Of a stretch of DNA of 64,000 bases, positions 56,486-64,000 are shown in pieces. This stretch comes from Piscinibacter sp943370595. Lineage in GTDB: Bacteria > Pseudomonadota > Gammaproteobacteria > Burkholderiales > Burkholderiaceae_C. Where the stretch lies: assembly GCA_943370595.1 (NCBI GenBank), contig CALRRO020000007.1, positions 1 through 64,000 on the forward strand, given 5' to 3'. How positions within the stretch are numbered: the first letter of the stretch is position 1; each line of letters opens with the position of its first letter. The notes below the pieces were generated by a model that saw only the letters and a program-made list of their open reading frames with translations, searched no databases and was not told the DNA's origin. Position numbers and translations under genes: made by a program.

Positions 56486-57351
56486 GGCTTCACCGCCTCG
56501 GCGATCTGCCGGGCACTCGCCGCTTCGTCGAGCAGCACCTCCAGCGGCGGCAGCGCCGTGTCCCACTCGATCAGCGTCGGCACCGGGCCGAAGCGCTCCA
56601 CCGCATGGCGGTACAGCGCCCACACCGGCTCGCCGACGCGGCTGCCATGGTCGTCGATGACGATGTCGCCGCTGTCATCGTGGCCGGCGAGGTGGATCTC
56701 GGCGACCGTTGCCGCGTCGAGCGCCTCGACAAAACGGCAGCAATCGGCCAGCGGCTCGGCCGCACCAGCGTTGAGCGCATTGACCATCAGGTTGTTCAGG
56801 TCGAGCAGCAGCCTGCAGCCGCTGCGCCGCGCCAGCTCGGCAAGGAACTGTGCCTCGCCGAGGTGGTCGTCCTCGAAGTTCAGGTAAGCGGAGAGGTTTT
56901 CCACCGCGATCGGCCGGCGCAGCCGCTCCTGCACCTGCACGACATTGCGCACCAGGATGTCGAGCGACGCCTCGGTGAAGGCCAGCGGCAGCAGGTCGCT
57001 GCCGTGCAGCACCGTACCGCCCGCGGGCAGCGGCGTACGGGCAAAGCAGGCGTGGTCGGACACCAGCGCCGGCTCGACCCACCGCACCAGGCGCTCGAGC
57101 CGGTCGAGGTGCCAGGAGTCGACGCCCGCTGCCGAGCCGAGCGCCAGCCCGACGCCGTGCAGGCTGAGCGGATAGCGCTCGCGCAGCTCGTGCAGCACGG
57201 CCAGCGCCGCGCCGCCGTCGGCAAAGAAGTTCTCCGCGTGGACCTCGACGAAGCCCAGCGACGGCGACTCCTCGATCAGCGCCGCGTAGTGCGGCTGCCG
57301 CGCGCCGATGCCGACACTGGCGGCGGGAAGCAAGGCGCGCGGCATGGACAT
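56482..57351 (-). CDS. bufB: DUF692 multinuclear iron oxidative enzyme (MNIO; BufB/MbnB-like)
   Basis: The 289-residue TIM-barrel enzyme shows the DUF692 metal-ligand motifs in order: FVEVHAENFFADGG, LSLHGVGLALGS, LVSDHACFA, RPIAVENLSAYL, LLLDLNNLMVNALN, EIHLAGHDDSG, LIEWDTALPP. MNIO enzymes use two or three irons to modify cysteines of a ribosomal peptide (oxazolone/thioamide in methanobactin, thiooxazole in bufferins). Its expected substrate is the DUF2282 peptide encoded just upstream. Its ATG shares bases with that gene's stop (TGATG). Confidence 0.95.
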   Translation of the reverse strand: MSMPRALLPAASVGIGARQPHYAALIEESPSLGFVEVHAENFFADGGAALAVLHELRERYPLSLHGVGLALGSAAGVDSWHLDRLERLVRWVEPALVSDHACFARTPLPAGGTVLHGSDLLPLAFTEASLDILVRNVVQVQERLRRPIAVENLSAYLNFEDDHLGEAQFLAELARRSGCRLLLDLNNLMVNALNAGAAEPLADCCRFVEALDAATVAEIHLAGHDDSGDIVIDDHGSRVGEPVWALYRHAVERFGPVPTLIEWDTALPPLEVLLDEAASARQIAEAVKP

Positions 57352-57626
57352 CACTTCTTCATGCCGCCCTTGGCTTCCTCGGCGGTCATGCCCTTCATCT
57401 CCTTGCAGGTGCCCTTGGCGACGTACTTCCACTCGTCCGGGCCGTTGTCGACCTTCGACTGGCCGGCGCACGAATGCGTGCCTGACAGGTTGGCGCAGTC
57501 GTTCTGGCCGGCCTTGGCGATGCCGTAGCACTTCTCCTTGGCCTTGTCCTGCGCGGCAACCTGGCCGACGAGGCCGAGGGCGAGCACGGAAGCGAGGGCG
57601 GACGAGACGATGAGACGCTGGTTCAT
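57351..57626 (-). CDS. bufA1: DUF2282 peptide, bufferin-type precursor (BufA1-like)
   Basis: The 91-residue product has a Sec signal peptide (residues 1-25, ending VAA). A DUF2282 core follows with four cysteines at 33, 44, 53 and 74 in the motifs EKCYGIAKAGQNDCANL, GTHSCAG and KGTCKEM. The cysteines are the positions modified by the MNIO enzyme in bufferins, which are exported and bind copper in the periplasm. It is the first gene of the operon, with AAGGAG upstream of the ATG. Confidence 0.95.
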   Translation of the reverse strand: MNQRLIVSSALASVLALGLVGQVAAQDKAKEKCYGIAKAGQNDCANLSGTHSCAGQSKVDNGPDEWKYVAKGTCKEMKGMTAEEAKGGMKK

Positions 57627-57685
57627 GGGAATGCTCCTTGGGGTTGAGGGGTGCGGCACGGCGGGTGCGACCGTTCCGACCTGCG

Positions 57686-57713
57686 TTCGTCGCCGCCCGC
57701 CGCGGCGTCTTAC
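57686..57713 (-). promoter_or_regulatory. Candidate ECF-sigma promoter for the bufferin operon
   Basis: On the minus strand GTAAGA (57713-57708) and CGAA (57689-57686) are 18 bases apart, about 60 bases before the precursor ATG. GTAA/CGAA-type boxes are known for ECF sigma factors that control similar operons. No sigma factor gene is next to it and the match is short. Confidence 0.3.
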
Positions 57714-57738
57714 ACCCGCCGATCGCCCAGAATGCGCC

Positions 57739-58737
57739 ATGGCCCCGACACCCCTGCGACGCGACGATCCCTGGTACCACGCCCGCCTGGCCCCGCCCAG
57801 CGGCCCGGTGCGCATCGTCATCGACACCGATGCCGCCAACGAGATCGACGACCCCTTCGCCATCGCCTGGGCGCTGAGGGCACCGCAGCGGCTGCAGGTC
57901 GCGGGGGTTTACGCGGCACCCTATTCCTTCGCGCACCGCCGCGCCGAGATGAAGGTGCAGCAGCACCGCCAGTTCGATGCGCCCGGCATCGGCATGGAGC
58001 ACAGCCTGGACGAGATCCGCGCCGTGTTCGCCGCGCTCGGTATCGCCGAGGCGGGGCGCGTGCAGCGCGGCTCGACGCGCTACCTGGCCTCGCTCGACGC
58101 GCCTGAGGCCAGCGAGGCCACGGCGCACCTGATCGCCACCGCGATGGCGACACCGCCGGACGAGCCGCTGTACGTGGTCGCGATCGGCTGCGTCACCAAC
58201 ATCGCCAACGCGCTGCTGATCGAGCCGGCGATCGCCGAGCGCATCGTCGTCGTCTGGACCAGCGGCTACCCCTCGCACGCGCCGCAGGTCAACGACTCGT
58301 TCAACCTCGAACAGGATCTGCTCGCCTCGCAGTGGCTGCTCGACAGCGGCGTGCCGCACGTCTACCTGCCGGGCTTCCATGTCGGGGCGCAGCTGCGACT
58401 GTCGCTGCCGGAGATGGAGCGCTGGGTGAAGGCGCGCGGGGCCATCGGCGCGCACCTGTTCGATCTCTACACCCACAACCCGCTGTGGCCGCTGCTGGGC
58501 ATCGACAGCTTCGAGGCGCACTCCTGGGTCATCTGGGACATCATCAACATCGCCTGGCTGATCGAGCCGGCCTGGGTGCCCAGCAGCCTCGTGCGCACGC
58601 CGCGGCTCGGCGCCGACCGGCGCTGGATCGCCGATGCCACGCGCCATCCGATGCGCGAGGCCCATGCGGTGCAGCGCGATGCCATCTTCCGCGCCTTCTT
58701 CGAGTCCTTGCCACCATCGACGAGCGGCCCACAGTGA
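57739..58737 (+). CDS. Nucleoside hydrolase (IunH family)
   Basis: The 332-residue product has the nucleoside hydrolase signature IVIDTDAANEIDDPFAIAWAL near residues 26-46, whose aspartates bind calcium and ribose. A VVAIGCVTNIANALL segment near 150-164 and NLEQDLLASQWLLDSGVPHVYLPG in the second half follow. It should split the N-glycosidic bond of nucleosides in salvage. It is divergent from the bufferin operon across 112 bases. Confidence 0.9.
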   Translation: MAPTPLRRDDPWYHARLAPPSGPVRIVIDTDAANEIDDPFAIAWALRAPQRLQVAGVYAAPYSFAHRRAEMKVQQHRQFDAPGIGMEHSLDEIRAVFAALGIAEAGRVQRGSTRYLASLDAPEASEATAHLIATAMATPPDEPLYVVAIGCVTNIANALLIEPAIAERIVVVWTSGYPSHAPQVNDSFNLEQDLLASQWLLDSGVPHVYLPGFHVGAQLRLSLPEMERWVKARGAIGAHLFDLYTHNPLWPLLGIDSFEAHSWVIWDIINIAWLIEPAWVPSSLVRTPRLGADRRWIADATRHPMREAHAVQRDAIFRAFFESLPPSTSGPQ

Positions 58738-58891
58738 CTCCACCGCATCACTTGCGGCGAGTTTCGATCACTTTGCATCTCCAGTCGGCCGAACGCTGCG
58801 CCGAGCCGCCCCGACCTGTGCATTTGGAGCATGGACATCGCGGAAAACCGGTGCACGATGAGGCTCTCACCGAGCAGTACCCAGCGATTGC

Positions 58892-61800
58892 ATGCCTGTC
58901 GACGCGCCCGCAGCGGACCCCTCGCCGGCCTTCGGCCGCTGGCTGGCGCCGGCTGTTCTGACAGCGGGACTGCTGGTCACCGCGGCATTCGCCGTCTGGT
59001 CGTGGCAGCGTGAGGCCGACGAGCGCCACAGCCAGTTCGAACGCCGCGTCGACCGCTTCGTGCAGTCGCTCGGCAGCCGCGTGCAGTCGTACATGGACAC
59101 TCTGCCGGGCCTGCGGGTGTTCGACGGCTCGGACGTGGTGCTCAACGACGCCGAGTTTGCCCAGTACGTCGAGGCGATCTCGCTGCAGCGGCGCTTTCCC
59201 GGCCTGGCGCTGACCTTCGTCGCCGAGCGCGTGCGCGAAGACCAGCGCGAGCGCTTCATCGCCTCGGTGCGCGAGGACCGCACGCGATGGACCGGCGGCC
59301 ACCCCGGCTTCGACATCCGGCCGGGCGGCGTGCGACCCGAGCACATGGTGATCCGCCATGTTCATCCGCCGGACGACCAGACCTTCGGCTACGACCTCTA
59401 CGACACCGCGCAGGCCTACCGCCCCGCGGTGGACGCCGCACTGCGCAGCGGTGGCTACGTGGCGACCGGGCCGATCCTGCTGGCCCGGGACCGCGAGGGC
59501 AAGCTGCTGCCGGCGCTGACCAGCGTCGTCATCCGCGCCGCCACCTACGAGACGGTGCTGCCGCCCGCTTCGCCCGAGGAGCGCGAACGCCTCGCCAAGG
59601 GCGTGGTCGGCATCGCCTTCCGCACGGTGGAGCTGGTGCGCAGCAGCATCCCGGCGGAGCTGCTGGACGTGCTGCACGTGCGCATCCACGACGTGCAGGC
59701 GCAGGGCGAGGGCCGGCCGGCGACGGTGTTCGACACCGACTGGCTCGGCCCCGGCAGGACACGCCGCGACGATGCCGCCACGCAGCGGCTGACGCTGGAG
59801 GTGGCCGACCGGCGCTGGGAGATCGACGTCGGCCTGCAGCAAGGCGCGGCCGCCGGCGGCATCGAGAGCGCCACCGCGCTGGCGCTGCTGCTGGGCGTGC
59901 TGCTGTCGGCCGCATTGGCCGCGGTGACGCACACCCTGGTTCGAAGCAACGCTGCGCGGGCCCGCGAGGTGCGCGAAGCCACGGCGCAGCTGCAGGCGGA
60001 GAAGCGCAGCGTCGAGCAGAGCGAGCAACGCTTCCGGCTGCTGTTCGAGAAGAGCATGGACGCGGTACTGCGCACCAGCACCGACGGCCGCGTGCTCGCC
60101 GCCAACCCGGCCGCCTGTGCGCTGTTCGGCGCCGACGAGCCGCGCCTGTGCGCGCTCGGCCGCGCGGGCCTGGTCGATGCGTCGGACCCGCGCCTGCCGG
60201 CGCTGCTGGCCGAGCGCGAGCGCAGCGGCAGTGTCTCCGGCCAGTTGCGCATGCGGCGCACCGACGGCAGCCTGTTCGAGGCCGAGCTGTCGTCGACGAC
60301 CTACCGCGACGACGACGGCAGCTCGATCAGCAGCCTGATCGTGCGCGACGTCACCGACCGCGAGCGCGCCACGGCGCAGCAGGCCGAGCTGACGTCCATC
60401 CTGGACGCCACGCCCGACTTCGTCGGCTCGGCCTCGACGGACGGCCAGCTGACCTTCCTGAACCGGGCGGCCCGCCGCATGCTGGGCCTGGCGGCCGATG
60501 CCGACCTGGCCGGGTTCCACTTCTCGAACTGCCATCCGCCGTGGGCCGTGCGCACCATCGTCGAGGTCGGCCTGCCCGCTGCCCGACGCGCCGGCGTGTG
60601 GGCCGGGCAGATGGCGATCTCCTGTGCCGACGGGCGCGAGATCCCGGTCTCGCAGGTCATCATCTGCCACCGCAATGCCCAGGGCGAAGTCAGCCGCTTC
60701 TCGACGGTGGCCCGCGACCTCAGCGACCTGCACGCCGCGCAGGCCCAGCAGCGCGAGCTGCAGACGCGGCTGCAGGAGGCGCAGAAGATGGAGTCGATCG
60801 GCACGCTGGCCGGCGGCGTGGCGCACGACTTCAACAACGTGCTGGCAGCCATCCTCGGCAACCTGAGCATCGCGCGCGAGGACCTGGCCGCCGACCACCC
60901 GGTGCAGCGCCCGCTGGGGCTGGTCAACCAGGCCGCGCTGCGGGCGCGCTCGCTGGTGCAGCAGATCCTCGCCTTCAGCCGCCGGCTGCCGCAGGAGCGC
61001 GAGGTCCAGCCGCTGACGCCGCTGGTGGAGGAGTCGGTCGCGCTGCTGCGCGCGACGCTGCCGGCGTCGGTGCGGCTCGACCTGCACCTGCCGGCGGAGC
61101 CCTTGTTCGCCGAAGTCGATGCGGCGCAGATCCAGCAGGTGCTGCTCAACCTGTGCACCAACGCCTGGCAGGCCCTGCCGGGCCAGGCCGGGCACATCAG
61201 CGTCGAGCTGGCGGTCGCCACAGGCGACGCTGCAGGCCGGCCGACGGCCGGCCAGGCGCGGCTGCGCGTCGCCGACGACGGCTGCGGCATGGACGAGGCC
61301 ACACGCGCGCGCATCTTCGAACCCTTCTTCACCACCAAGCCGGTCGGCCAGGGCACCGGCCTGGGCCTGGCGGTGGTGCACGGCATCGTCACGGCCAGCG
61401 GCGGCCGCATCGAGGTCGACAGTGCGCCGGGCCGCGGCACCCGCATCGACGTCTTCCTGCCCTTGCGCCAGCCCGCCGCGACGGATGGCAGTGCCTCGCC
61501 GGTCGCGCCGCCGGCGCCCGGGCGCGGCCATGGCGAGCGCATCCTGCTGGTCGACGACGACGATGTGGTCGGCCTGACGACCGAGGCGCTGCTGCAGCGT
61601 GCCGGCTACCGCGTCACCCGCGTCGACAACGGCCTGGCCGCCATCGAGACGGTGCGCGAGGACCCGCAGGCCCATGCGCTGGTGATCACCGACTACAACA
61701 TGCCCGGCCTGTCGGGCCTGGCGGTGGCCGAGCAGATCGCCGCCTTCGCGCCGCAGCTGCCGGTGCTGATCACCTCGGGCTATGTCACCGAGGAGCTGCT

Positions 61801-61915
61801 GTCGCGCGCCCGCACGCTTGGCGTGCGCGGCGTGCTGCTCAAGGAGCACAGCCTGGAGCGGCTGGCCGGCCTGGTCGGCGAGGCGCTGGCCGCGGCGCCG
61901 CTCAGTCCGGGCTGA
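58892..61915 (+). CDS. Hybrid sensor histidine kinase (CHASE-PAS-PAS-HisKA-HATPase-REC)
   Basis: The 1007-residue product has a membrane helix near residues 18-39, a periplasmic CHASE domain near 70-265 (FPGLALTFVAERV, GYDLYDTAQAYRPAVDAAL), a second helix near 326-350, and PAS domains near 375-495 and 500-625. The phosphorylated histidine lies in VAHDFNNVLAAILGN (near 643-657), the ATPase core has LCTNAWQAL and GLGLAVVHGIV, and the receiver domain near 883-1000 has the acceptor aspartate in ITDYNMPG (about 934). CHASE domains sense small extracellular ligands. There is no separate regulator gene beside it. The 154 bases upstream hold no gene. Confidence 0.94.
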   Translation: MPVDAPAADPSPAFGRWLAPAVLTAGLLVTAAFAVWSWQREADERHSQFERRVDRFVQSLGSRVQSYMDTLPGLRVFDGSDVVLNDAEFAQYVEAISLQRRFPGLALTFVAERVREDQRERFIASVREDRTRWTGGHPGFDIRPGGVRPEHMVIRHVHPPDDQTFGYDLYDTAQAYRPAVDAALRSGGYVATGPILLARDREGKLLPALTSVVIRAATYETVLPPASPEERERLAKGVVGIAFRTVELVRSSIPAELLDVLHVRIHDVQAQGEGRPATVFDTDWLGPGRTRRDDAATQRLTLEVADRRWEIDVGLQQGAAAGGIESATALALLLGVLLSAALAAVTHTLVRSNAARAREVREATAQLQAEKRSVEQSEQRFRLLFEKSMDAVLRTSTDGRVLAANPAACALFGADEPRLCALGRAGLVDASDPRLPALLAERERSGSVSGQLRMRRTDGSLFEAELSSTTYRDDDGSSISSLIVRDVTDRERATAQQAELTSILDATPDFVGSASTDGQLTFLNRAARRMLGLAADADLAGFHFSNCHPPWAVRTIVEVGLPAARRAGVWAGQMAISCADGREIPVSQVIICHRNAQGEVSRFSTVARDLSDLHAAQAQQRELQTRLQEAQKMESIGTLAGGVAHDFNNVLAAILGNLSIAREDLAADHPVQRPLGLVNQAALRARSLVQQILAFSRRLPQEREVQPLTPLVEESVALLRATLPASVRLDLHLPAEPLFAEVDAAQIQQVLLNLCTNAWQALPGQAGHISVELAVATGDAAGRPTAGQARLRVADDGCGMDEATRARIFEPFFTTKPVGQGTGLGLAVVHGIVTASGGRIEVDSAPGRGTRIDVFLPLRQPAATDGSASPVAPPAPGRGHGERILLVDDDDVVGLTTEALLQRAGYRVTRVDNGLAAIETVREDPQAHALVITDYNMPGLSGLAVAEQIAAFAPQLPVLITSGYVTEELLSRARTLGVRGVLLKEHSLERLAGLVGEALAAAPLSPG

Positions 61916-61937
61916 CGCCGCAGCGGAGCGCAGCCGT

Positions 61938-62522
61938 TCACCGCGCTGGCGGCAACAAACCCCTCAGCCCCTGCGCCAGTTCCGCCGCCTGCCAGACCGC
62001 GATGCGCTGCTGCGCCGCGAAGGGCACGGCGTTCTCGCTCAGTTCGCCCAGGCCGATGTAGAGCGCATCGGTCGCCTCGGCACCTTCGCGCGCCGCCTGC
62101 AGCGCCCGCAGCGACTCCAGGCCGGTGCGTGCCGATTTCCAGCGCTTCGCGCTGACCAGCATGCGCCGGCCCTGGCGCTCCAGTTCGAAGTCGTAGGCTG
62201 CATGCTGGTGGCGCCGCACGGTGTAGCCATCACGTGCGAACGCCTGTTCGAGCAGCGCGGCGAACTGCGCCCACGACATGGTCGCCAGAGCCGCCTGCGC
62301 GCGCTCCACCTGGGCCGTGCTGGGCCGGTTCCATTGCTTGACCAGGGCCATCACGCCGATCACCAGGAACGGAAAGCCGGAGACCGCGCCGGCCACGCGC
62401 CAGCCCTCGGGCAGCAACGCCGACATCACCCCACCGATCGCCACCGCGATGACGATGCTGATCCACCACGGCGAGCGCAGCAGGATCGCGAACAGCGAGT
62501 TCTTGGCCATCTGGAACTTCAC
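61938..62522 (-). CDS. Membrane-anchored restriction-endonuclease-fold (Mrr-like) protein
   Basis: The 194-residue product has two membrane helices near residues 18-38 and 44-63. A C-terminal PD-(D/E)XK-like domain of the Mrr_cat kind follows: WAQFAALLEQAFARDGYTVRRHQHAAYDFELERQGRRMLVSAKRWKSARTGLESL, with D, E and a Q/K-type S-A-K motif. Such anchored nuclease-fold proteins are of unknown role, possibly defence or DNA turnover. The start is a GTG at 62522 with GAGGAG upstream. Confidence 0.85.
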   Translation of the reverse strand: MKFQMAKNSLFAILLRSPWWISIVIAVAIGGVMSALLPEGWRVAGAVSGFPFLVIGVMALVKQWNRPSTAQVERAQAALATMSWAQFAALLEQAFARDGYTVRRHQHAAYDFELERQGRRMLVSAKRWKSARTGLESLRALQAAREGAEATDALYIGLGELSENAVPFAAQQRIAVWQAAELAQGLRGLLPPAR

Positions 62523-62555
62523 GCGGGGGTCTCCTCGGGATGCGAGCGCGCGAGT

Positions 62556-63587
62556 CTATCCGCCGAGTGCGTCCAGTTCGTCGATGACCCTGGCCACGCC
62601 TTCGGGCGACAGGTAGTGGTCGACGCGGCCGCGCACATGCGCGATCAGCGCCGCCTCGCTGCGCTCGCCCGACCAGTCCTCGCCGTCGCCACCGGCCCGC
62701 GCCTCGCGCGAGGACAGCACGCGCCACTTGGCGCACCAGGTGATCGACCACAGCCACATCGCGCTGCGCAAGGGCAGCAGGTCGTCGTGCCAGGCGCCGG
62801 CACCGTCGCAGCGCGATTGCCAGCGCGCATGGAAGGCCCGCACATCCGCCAGCGACAACTCCGCCGACGAGGCCACGTCCCAGGTCGTCGAGGTGTAGAG
62901 CGTGGCATGCGCCAGGTCCAGCGGCGGCAGGCCGTAGCGGGCCTTCTCCAGATCGACCAGCACGGCGCGTCCGCCCTGGTCGACGAGGAAGTTGCCGGGG
63001 TGCGCATCGAAGGCGATCAGGCGCCGGGGCGGCCGGCCCGGCCGCTCGCAGCGTGCGGCCAGCGCGGCCCGGCGCGCGTCGATGGCCCGGCGGCTCGCCG
63101 GGTCGATCTGCGCGGCGTCGAGGAACATGGCCTGAACCTCGATCTCGTCGCGCAGATCGGCGAGTGGGTCGGCTGCGTCGAGCAGCGGCGCACGCGCGTC
63201 GCGCTCGGGCACGGGCAGCGAGTGGATGGCGGCGAGCGCATCGGCCAGCGCATGAAGATCCTGCGGCAGCCGCACCGGCACCCCGTGGATCTCCTCCACC
63301 AGCAGCGCGCCACGCGGCAACACGGTCGAGGGCGGCAGCATGCCGCGCAGCCGTGGCGCATGGCCGCTGGCTGACGCGCGCTCGAAACAGGCGGCCTGGT
63401 AGGCGAGGTTGGCGGCGGCGGGCAGGTCCATCTGGCTCTGCTTCGGGATGCGTGCCAGCACCCCGGCGCCGACCAGCCGCAGGTGGGCATGCGCGAGACC
63501 GCTGTCCGGCAGGACTTCGATCGGCGCATCGGCCCAGGGCGAGCGCAGATCGCGCAGCGCCGCGCGCAGGGCGTCGACCAGGCTCAC
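62556..63587 (-). CDS. Aminoglycoside-phosphotransferase-fold (APH) kinase
   Basis: The 343-residue product has an APH-type kinase core: ARIPKQSQMDLPAAANLAYQAACFERAS in the N-lobe, LLVEEIHGVPVRLPQDLHALADALAAIHSLP near residues 110-140, and the catalytic/metal block IAFDAHPGNFLVDQGGRAVLVDLEKARYG near 200-230. The natural substrate is probably a small alcohol or amine rather than an antibiotic. It starts with GTG overlapping the stop of the upstream glycosyltransferase (GTGA), so the pair is coupled. Confidence 0.88.
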   Translation of the reverse strand: MSLVDALRAALRDLRSPWADAPIEVLPDSGLAHAHLRLVGAGVLARIPKQSQMDLPAAANLAYQAACFERASASGHAPRLRGMLPPSTVLPRGALLVEEIHGVPVRLPQDLHALADALAAIHSLPVPERDARAPLLDAADPLADLRDEIEVQAMFLDAAQIDPASRRAIDARRAALAARCERPGRPPRRLIAFDAHPGNFLVDQGGRAVLVDLEKARYGLPPLDLAHATLYTSTTWDVASSAELSLADVRAFHARWQSRCDGAGAWHDDLLPLRSAMWLWSITWCAKWRVLSSREARAGGDGEDWSGERSEAALIAHVRGRVDHYLSPEGVARVIDELDALGG

Positions 63588-64000
63588 AGCCAGCCTCGCC
63601 CGGCCAGATGAACCAGGTCGGCCGGCTCGTCGATATCGTGCAGCGGGGGCAGCTCGTGCCAGCGAAGGCCGCCTTCGCGCAGGCGCTCGCGCGTGACCGC
63701 CATCACCTGCGCGGTGCTCCACGGCATCGCTTCGAACAAGCGAGACCAGCGCGGCGCGGCGCGGCGCAGGCCGATCAGTGCGTAGCCGCCGTCGTGCGCC
63801 GGTGCGAACACGGCGTCGTGCGTGGCCAGCGCCTCGGCCGCCGCGCGCAGCGCCGCGGCGTCGAGATCGGGCGCATCGGTGCCGATGAGCACGGCACGCT
63901 CGTTCGTCGCCAGCGCCCGCTCGAAGGCACGGTGCATGCGCGCGCCGAGATCGCCGTCGCCCTGGGGATACAGCGCCAGGCCGCCGTCCTCCGCAAGGCG
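63584..64000 (-). CDS. TIGR04282/DUF2064 glycosyltransferase-like protein, partial
   Basis: The C-terminal 138 residues are present; the gene continues past the right edge. The visible part has GDGDLGARMHRAFERAL, the nucleotide-binding AVLIGTDAPDLDAAALRAA, HDAVFAPAHDGGYALIGL and LPPLHDIDEPADL, the order of motifs in the TIGR04282 family of arsenosugar-biosynthesis-associated glycosyltransferases. It is likely co-transcribed with the APH-fold kinase. Confidence 0.88.
   Translation of the reverse strand, partial: RLAEDGGLALYPQGDGDLGARMHRAFERALATNERAVLIGTDAPDLDAAALRAAAEALATHDAVFAPAHDGGYALIGLRRAAPRWSRLFEAMPWSTAQVMAVTRERLREGGLRWHELPPLHDIDEPADLVHLAGRGWL

Noticed and set aside
58748..61849. A 1033-codon minus-strand frame opposite the histidine kinase
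   Set aside because: High-GC antisense shadow; it has no domain sense, whereas the + strand shows a complete hybrid kinase.
1..64000. CRISPR arrays, tRNA or rRNA genes
   Set aside because: The only regular repeats are attC sites and the inverted repeats at 39 kb; I saw no cloverleaf or rRNA-like sequence.

Overview
The window falls into two parts. Bases 1 to about 32,600 are the distal stretch of a large chromosomal (sedentary) integron. Single small genes, almost all on the + strand, are each followed by an attC recombination site with 5' core GCCTAAC-like (RYYYAAC) and 3' core GTTAGGC-like (GTTRRRY). I count about 51 attC sites or recognisable attC remnants. From about 32,600 to 64,000 the DNA is visibly more GC-rich, has no convincing attC sites, and looks like ordinary chromosome of a high-GC betaproteobacterium. 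The attC style, the YnjBCD / DUF692 / SelD-linked gene content and the codon use suggest Burkholderiales, perhaps the Rubrivivax-Leptothrix-Methylibium neighbourhood; that assignment is inference. No integrase gene is visible. With this attC orientation, intI and attI should lie to the left of base 1.

Layout of the array: small membrane proteins, secreted proteins and lipoproteins; GNAT acetyltransferases (8510, 11303, 20640, 24314, 31982); VOC/glyoxalase-fold proteins (3161, 16045, 27608 and a fragment at 29865); GFA-family proteins (6736, 17926); glutathione S-transferases (23191, 30591); a LysE/RhtB exporter (15318); RDD, YitT, MOSC, YciI, SMI1/KNR4, DUF1801, DUF4287, DUF4087, DUF3574, DUF4261, DUF1992 and DUF1653 proteins. 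One cassette gene, a cupredoxin-like protein (10608-11045), is inverted. One cassette (2047-3704) is interrupted by an IS30-type element whose transposase has four in-frame stops. Full sites are about 125-130 bp with a long internal hairpin. Others are 47-75 bp forms lacking the hairpin, half-sites, or a 21-bp core-only site, so the array shows many stages of decay and cassette fusion. Many cassette genes take their stop codon, and a C-terminal alanine, from the attC 5' core, and some appear to take their Shine-Dalgarno AGG from the preceding 3' core.

32.6-47 kb: a halohydrin-dehalogenase-like SDR directly after the last attC, then mostly + strand single genes (DUF1993, GNATs, CYTH/class IV cyclase, RraB-like, DUF1772, NAD-epimerase, VOC, YCII, DUF1330, SRPBCC) and a PACE efflux protein. 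A 380-bp nested inverted-repeat element sits at 38,986-39,361.

47-64 kb: a long minus-strand gene train runs 57,626 to 46,983. It starts with a bufferin-type metallopeptide operon (DUF2282 precursor, DUF692/MNIO enzyme, DUF2063 partner, DoxX). It continues with a YnjBCD ABC transporter, a TVP38/DedA-mercuric-reductase-like fusion, DUF3047 and a SelD-linked-type FAD oxidoreductase, and ends with a ClpP-like protease. Divergent to it are a nucleoside hydrolase and a CHASE-PAS hybrid histidine kinase. The right edge holds a membrane-anchored restriction-endonuclease-fold protein, an APH-fold kinase and a partial glycosyltransferase.
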